64,000 nt of DNA from Promerops cafer (Eukaryota > Chordata > Aves > Passeriformes > Nectariniidae). The stretch lies in assembly GCA_013398275.1 (NCBI GenBank), contig VZSE01006242.1, positions 78,565 through 142,564 on the forward strand, written 5' to 3'. Made by a program: the position numbers and the translations under genes. Shown one piece after another: positions 60,224 through 64,000 of the stretch; position 1 is the first letter of the stretch; each line of letters starts with the position of its first letter. The notes under the pieces are model-generated. The model saw only the letters and a list, made by a program, of their open reading frames with translations. It was not told where the DNA came from and did not search any database.

Positions 60224-60654
60224 TGTTTTTTCCAGATCATAACAACAGGACGGGACCTCTGGAGACGCGTCTGGAGCTCTTTATTGCAACATCAGCCTCA
60301 TTACAGGGTGAGACACAAAAGATGGCAAAAGCTCACGTCAGTCCAACAGCAGACTGAGTTCTCTGTGTTACAAGACTTTTCAAGCTGTTAAAAACTTACA
60401 GGCACTTGCATAAACCAATCCTTAAAACTACAGGTATTCTTAATCTAACAATGGTTGCTTGTTTCATATTTCTTGCTGTTCAGGAACTTTTTATACTCTT
60501 CCATAAACAAAGCACAAAGTCTCATTATTAAAGTTTTCTATTATCTTGCTTGACATATTTTTCTAGTTGTGAAGGCCTAACTCCACGCAGCACAAAGACA
60601 CAGTCCTATTGTTCTGTGTTTTCATCTTTGTGTTTTTCCATCTCTAGGCCTACA
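60224..60654 (-). mobile_element. Probable solo LTR
   Basis: On the minus strand the segment starts TGTAGGCC and ends AAAAAACA (TGT...ACA, 431 bp). TATAAAAA (60488-60495) is followed 203 bp downstream by AATAAA in a GCAATAAAGAGCTCC context (TTTATT at 60280-60285 on the plus strand), an arrangement typical of retroviral LTRs. The flanks do not show a clear target duplication, so the ends may be off by a few bases. It is not related by eye to the other three LTRs. No adjoining coding remnant was seen. Confidence 0.65.
60488..60495 (-). promoter_or_regulatory. LTR TATA box (TATAAAAA)
   Basis: Strong TATA match in a GAGTATAAAAAGTTC context on the minus strand, upstream of the AATAAA signal of the probable LTR. 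Confidence 0.5.
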
Positions 60655-60757
60655 TCTGCCATGAGAGCTTTCTGCTTTTCCTATTTCCCACACCTGAGGT
60701 CTTTCATTAGCTGCTGAAACTGGTGGGACGTGGTACCAGGGCTGCCCTGTCCTCCCA

Positions 60758-60857
60758 GGAGCTTCGAGGGACCTTTTTTCCCTGGAGCTTCGAGGGACCT
60801 GCNGGGAGGCTGGGAGCCCATGCCCCTCTCCACCCTCCCTGGAGCTTCGAGGGACCT
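60758..60857. repeat. Three copies of a 17-bp unit around an N
   Basis: GGAGCTTCGAGGGACCT occurs perfectly at 60758-60774, 60784-60800 and 60841-60857. An N lies at 60803 between the second and third copies. The spacers differ (26 and 57 bp starts apart), so this may be a tandem array that was mis-assembled or partly lost. Confidence 0.85.
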
Positions 60858-60877
60858 GCTGCCAGCAATTTCCAAAG

Positions 60878-61072
60878 GTCTGGAATGCCAGGACACGGGG
60901 AACGGCCTCCCGCTGCCGGAGAGGAGGTTTGGATGGGAGACTGGGAGGGAATTGTTCCCTGTGAGGGTGCTGGGAGCCTGGCACAGGGTGCCCAGAGAAG
61001 CTCTGGCTGTCCCATCCCTGCCCCATCCCAGGCTGGGCGAGGTTTGGGACATCCTGGTCTATGGAAGGTGAT
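60878..61072 (+). mobile_element. CR1 LINE fragment
   Basis: The match covers AGGACACGGGGAACGGCCTC, CCGCTGCCGGAGAGGAGGTTTGG, GGGAATTGTTCCCTGTGAGGG, CTGGCACAGGGTGCCCAGAGAAGC, ATCCCAGGCTGGGCGAGG and GGTCTATGGAAGGTG. The copy stops before the 3' terminal 60 bp. Confidence 0.9.
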
Positions 61073-64000
61073 TCCGTGGTGACCCAAGACATGTGGGATG
61101 TCCTTTGGTGCAGAGGAGAGTCCAGAGAAGCTGAGCTGATCCATCTCCACGGAGGGATGCCCAGGGTGGCATCCATCCTGCAGCACTTCCATTCTTTGTT
61201 CAGCAAAGAAGTTGTCAGGACAGACTTCTCCAGTGGCAAACATTTAGTTGGATTTTGGGGTTGTTTTATTTTGATTTTGGGGGGTTGTTGTTGTCATTGT
61301 GTTGCTTTTTTTTTTCTTTTAATTTCAAACTGTCTCTTTTCTCTCAAAACCATAAAATCTCTTTTGGTGAATTCATAGAAAGAATCTTCAGGAACTGAAT
61401 GCAACAGGGTCATGTTCTGGCTGTTAGTATTAATGCATAAGCCTGGATTTGGAGATGCCTCCTAAAATAAAACCAGAAAACTGCACTTTTGGAAGAGTTG
61501 TTAATAATACAGAAGGAGTAAAATCTGTCCCACTTGAGTTACTTATATCGAAAGTTCCTATCTGAAGAAATATTTCTGAGGAAATTCAAAGATCCTGGAA
61601 GAAATCATAAATAGGTAATATTTAGATTTATTGTCAGTTGTATGGAATTGATACCTAAGAAACTAAAAAGCTTTATCTGTGCCATCATCAGATCTTTTTG
61701 AAGTGAAGAGAGATTGGGTAGAAGTCAGTGGGAGGATAAAAATAGAATTATTATGTAAAATTGTTTTGGAAGGAAAATGAAGTGCTTTTCCATCCCAGAC
61801 ATCCCAGTTTGTTCCGTTCACTGTGGTTCTCTTTCCTCTGCAGAAAAAAAAAAATCTGATTATATTCCTTATGCCTGTTTTCACTCACGGAAGGTAATTT
61901 TAGGAAATTAATTTCCCTCATTAGGTTGTATAACTCAATAGTAATTTACTGAAATGATCTTAGAAAGGAGAGGTAGGCTCATCTTTAGATATTAAAGTGT
62001 TTCAGTAAGAATCCCTGGAACTTTATTATTTCTGTCAGCTTGGGGAATTTGGTTAAGGTCTGGTTTGAAGGATGGGCTATGAAATCCCTAATAAACATCT
62101 CTGCCCTGGAACACTTAAATGCTTTAAGGCTGCTCTAATATTCCTCTCACAGATGTGCTACTGAATGAATCAAAACTGAGCTTATACCCTTAAGTTAGGC
62201 CCTGTCTCAAACTCAGACTAAAAAGTCCTTATTCAGGGAAATAATTTATGAAATATAATTTGTCCTGAAGTGCTTTTGAAACCTCTATCCCTGTAACGAA
62301 AGCATAATTAAATAATAAAAGCCCAGAATTAATCCAGATGGTCTTTTTGGTAATTTGATATTTTTCAGAAGGAAATAAACAAGAGAAATTACACTTGAAC
62401 TCTTTGGGAGTGGATCTTGCTTAGTAAAGTCATGAGTATTAAATTATAATATAAATACTTGTGTGTGGAAAATACAGATGTTCCAATAGCTGGTTCAGGC
62501 AGTAAAACTATAGTAAATTAAACCAGAAATGAGAATTTATATTTTATTCAAGCCAGCAATGTCAAATCCATTCCCTCCTTAAATCTCAGTAAAAAATTAG
62601 GTTTTCCATGACAACATAACAAAAAAAACCCTGATAAAACCAGATATTATCACCACTATAAGGCAGGGGGAATGACAGGTTAAAACTTGAGGTCTAAAGG
62701 TCGATATCAAAGTGGAGAAGTTCATTAATGATCTTAAAATACAGGAAATAATGACAAAGCTTCACAAAAAGCAGGTTTTGCTGAATATGATTTTCAGTGG
62801 AAGAAACGAAGCCACAAGTGGAGAGCAGAACATTAAATAAATATAAGTGAGGAGAACTGGGAATAGAAAAAGTGCAAGACAAGTTGGTGTGTTCCATAAA
62901 ACATGAACAAATGCTTAGCAACATTTTACAGTTAAAAAGAGGGATTTTGTTGAGCATGTACAGGTCAGGGATGTCTGTCCCTGTGCATTTGGAAATCTGC
63001 AGCACAGATGGGCAAGACATTTATGTATTTGTTACATCCATGCGCAAATACATTTGTATATGGAAAAAAAAAACAAACCTCCCAAATTCAACTTATTAGA
63101 CAGAAAAAAGAGAAATAAACACTGAATTTGGGGGTTTTAAAAGACTTTAGTTGGACCACGATTTTAACCAAAGGGTTTTTTCAGTAATATTTTGAGGGAT
63201 TCTGTTGCTGCCTCATTGTTAATCTACAATCTGGGCTGAGAAACTCAAATAAAAACATTGTTTTGCATATTTGCTGCTTTAAGTAACACATCCAGCTTCC
63301 TACTGATGTCTTGCCTTGCTTTTGGCTGCTTCATAAATACATAAAAGCTTGCCTTGAACATTTTAGCAGTTGTTAAAGCAGCCAGATAGATAAAAGAAAG
63401 TTAAAGAACATGCAAAGATTGAATTACGGTGTTTCCCAGCATTTGGATGACAAAGTTTGACCATTATGAGGAATAAATCAATTTGCAGGCACTGTGGCCA
63501 GCAAGCTGAGGCTGGAGCTGGAACTGCTCCACTGGGAAATGTGCTCAGAGATAAAAGGAGTCATATTTCTTATTTTGTGTGGAGAAACATGGAAGGGATT
63601 TTTAGAGACCAGGAGATATGCACAAATTTACCAGGAAAATGAGAAGGGAGAAGAGAATGTGTATTCTAGTTCTAGAATTTCCCAGTTAACATTCTAAAGT
63701 TGTCTCCCATTATTTAGAATTTAAAGTGAAATATGTACATCAATTACAAAAATTCAGTTATTTAGAAATCAGGACAAGGTTCCATACTTATTGGTCTGCT
63801 GTATTTTAATTTTAAAGGGATTCTGGATTCCTAATGAAGAGTCCAATGATTAATGATTGGAATTGATGATTTAGAGTTAATGACTCAATGAAATGAGGAG
63901 CGCCATGAGAGGCTGAAGGACATCCCCTGAGCAAATGGCATGAGCTGCTGTGGAGCTTCTCCTGTTTGCTGTCCAAGGTCCCAAAGTGTCCCTGGGAGGA
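61073..64000. other. Unannotated AT-rich sequence to the window end
   Basis: No gene recognised. There are T and A homopolymer runs near 61308 and 61847. Short ATT/GATT-rich imperfect repeats lie around 63840-63890. The final 100 bp are more GC-rich and may begin another feature beyond the window. Confidence 0.5.

Overview
The window is vertebrate nuclear DNA, almost certainly from a bird and most likely a songbird-type (neoavian) genome. The main evidence is 22 recognisable CR1 LINE insertions, most of them 5'-truncated and several ending in the avian CR1 3' tail (a degenerate GATTCTATGA-type terminus). Four solitary LTRs of endogenous retroviruses, the moderate AT richness and the lack of compact genes fit the same picture. 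It looks like one stretch of intergenic or deep intronic sequence. I found no protein-coding gene, tRNA, rRNA, known ncRNA or CRISPR array that I can defend. The longest open frames are products of repeats: they run through CR1 copies or through a stop-free hexamer satellite.

Layout. 1-9.2 kb: AT-rich unique-looking DNA with a diverged 104-bp tandem duplication (821-1029), a hairpin-rich duplicated block (5660-5980), a perfect 15-bp inverted repeat (7147-7195) and CR1 fragments. 9.2-11.8 kb: a solo LTR (9213-9664), a GC-rich block ending near an N, and a CR1 copy followed by a non-CR1 tail that recurs at 47 kb. 11.8-36 kb: mostly unannotated sequence with scattered CR1 pieces. 36.4-47.8 kb: repeat-dense, with a second LTR of the 9213 family (36445-36890, flanked by a 4-bp target duplication), CR1 fragments, an LTR nested inside a CR1 (43002-43454), oppositely oriented CR1 copies, and the second CR1-plus-tail copy (47081-47765, inverted relative to the first). 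53.6-55.1 kb: a satellite locus with 120 uninterrupted GGGACA hexamers (53633-54352) that pass on one side only into 18-bp variant units. 57-61 kb: more CR1 copies, a fourth LTR (60224-60654) with TATA box and polyadenylation signal, and a short repeat cluster containing an N.

There are no genes here that act together. The structure comes from retrotransposition, LTR recombination and tandem-repeat growth. The two most noteworthy items are the one-sided hexamer/18-mer satellite and the pair of CR1 elements that share the same extra 3' sequence. I do not see a novel gene system, and all homology statements are by eye.
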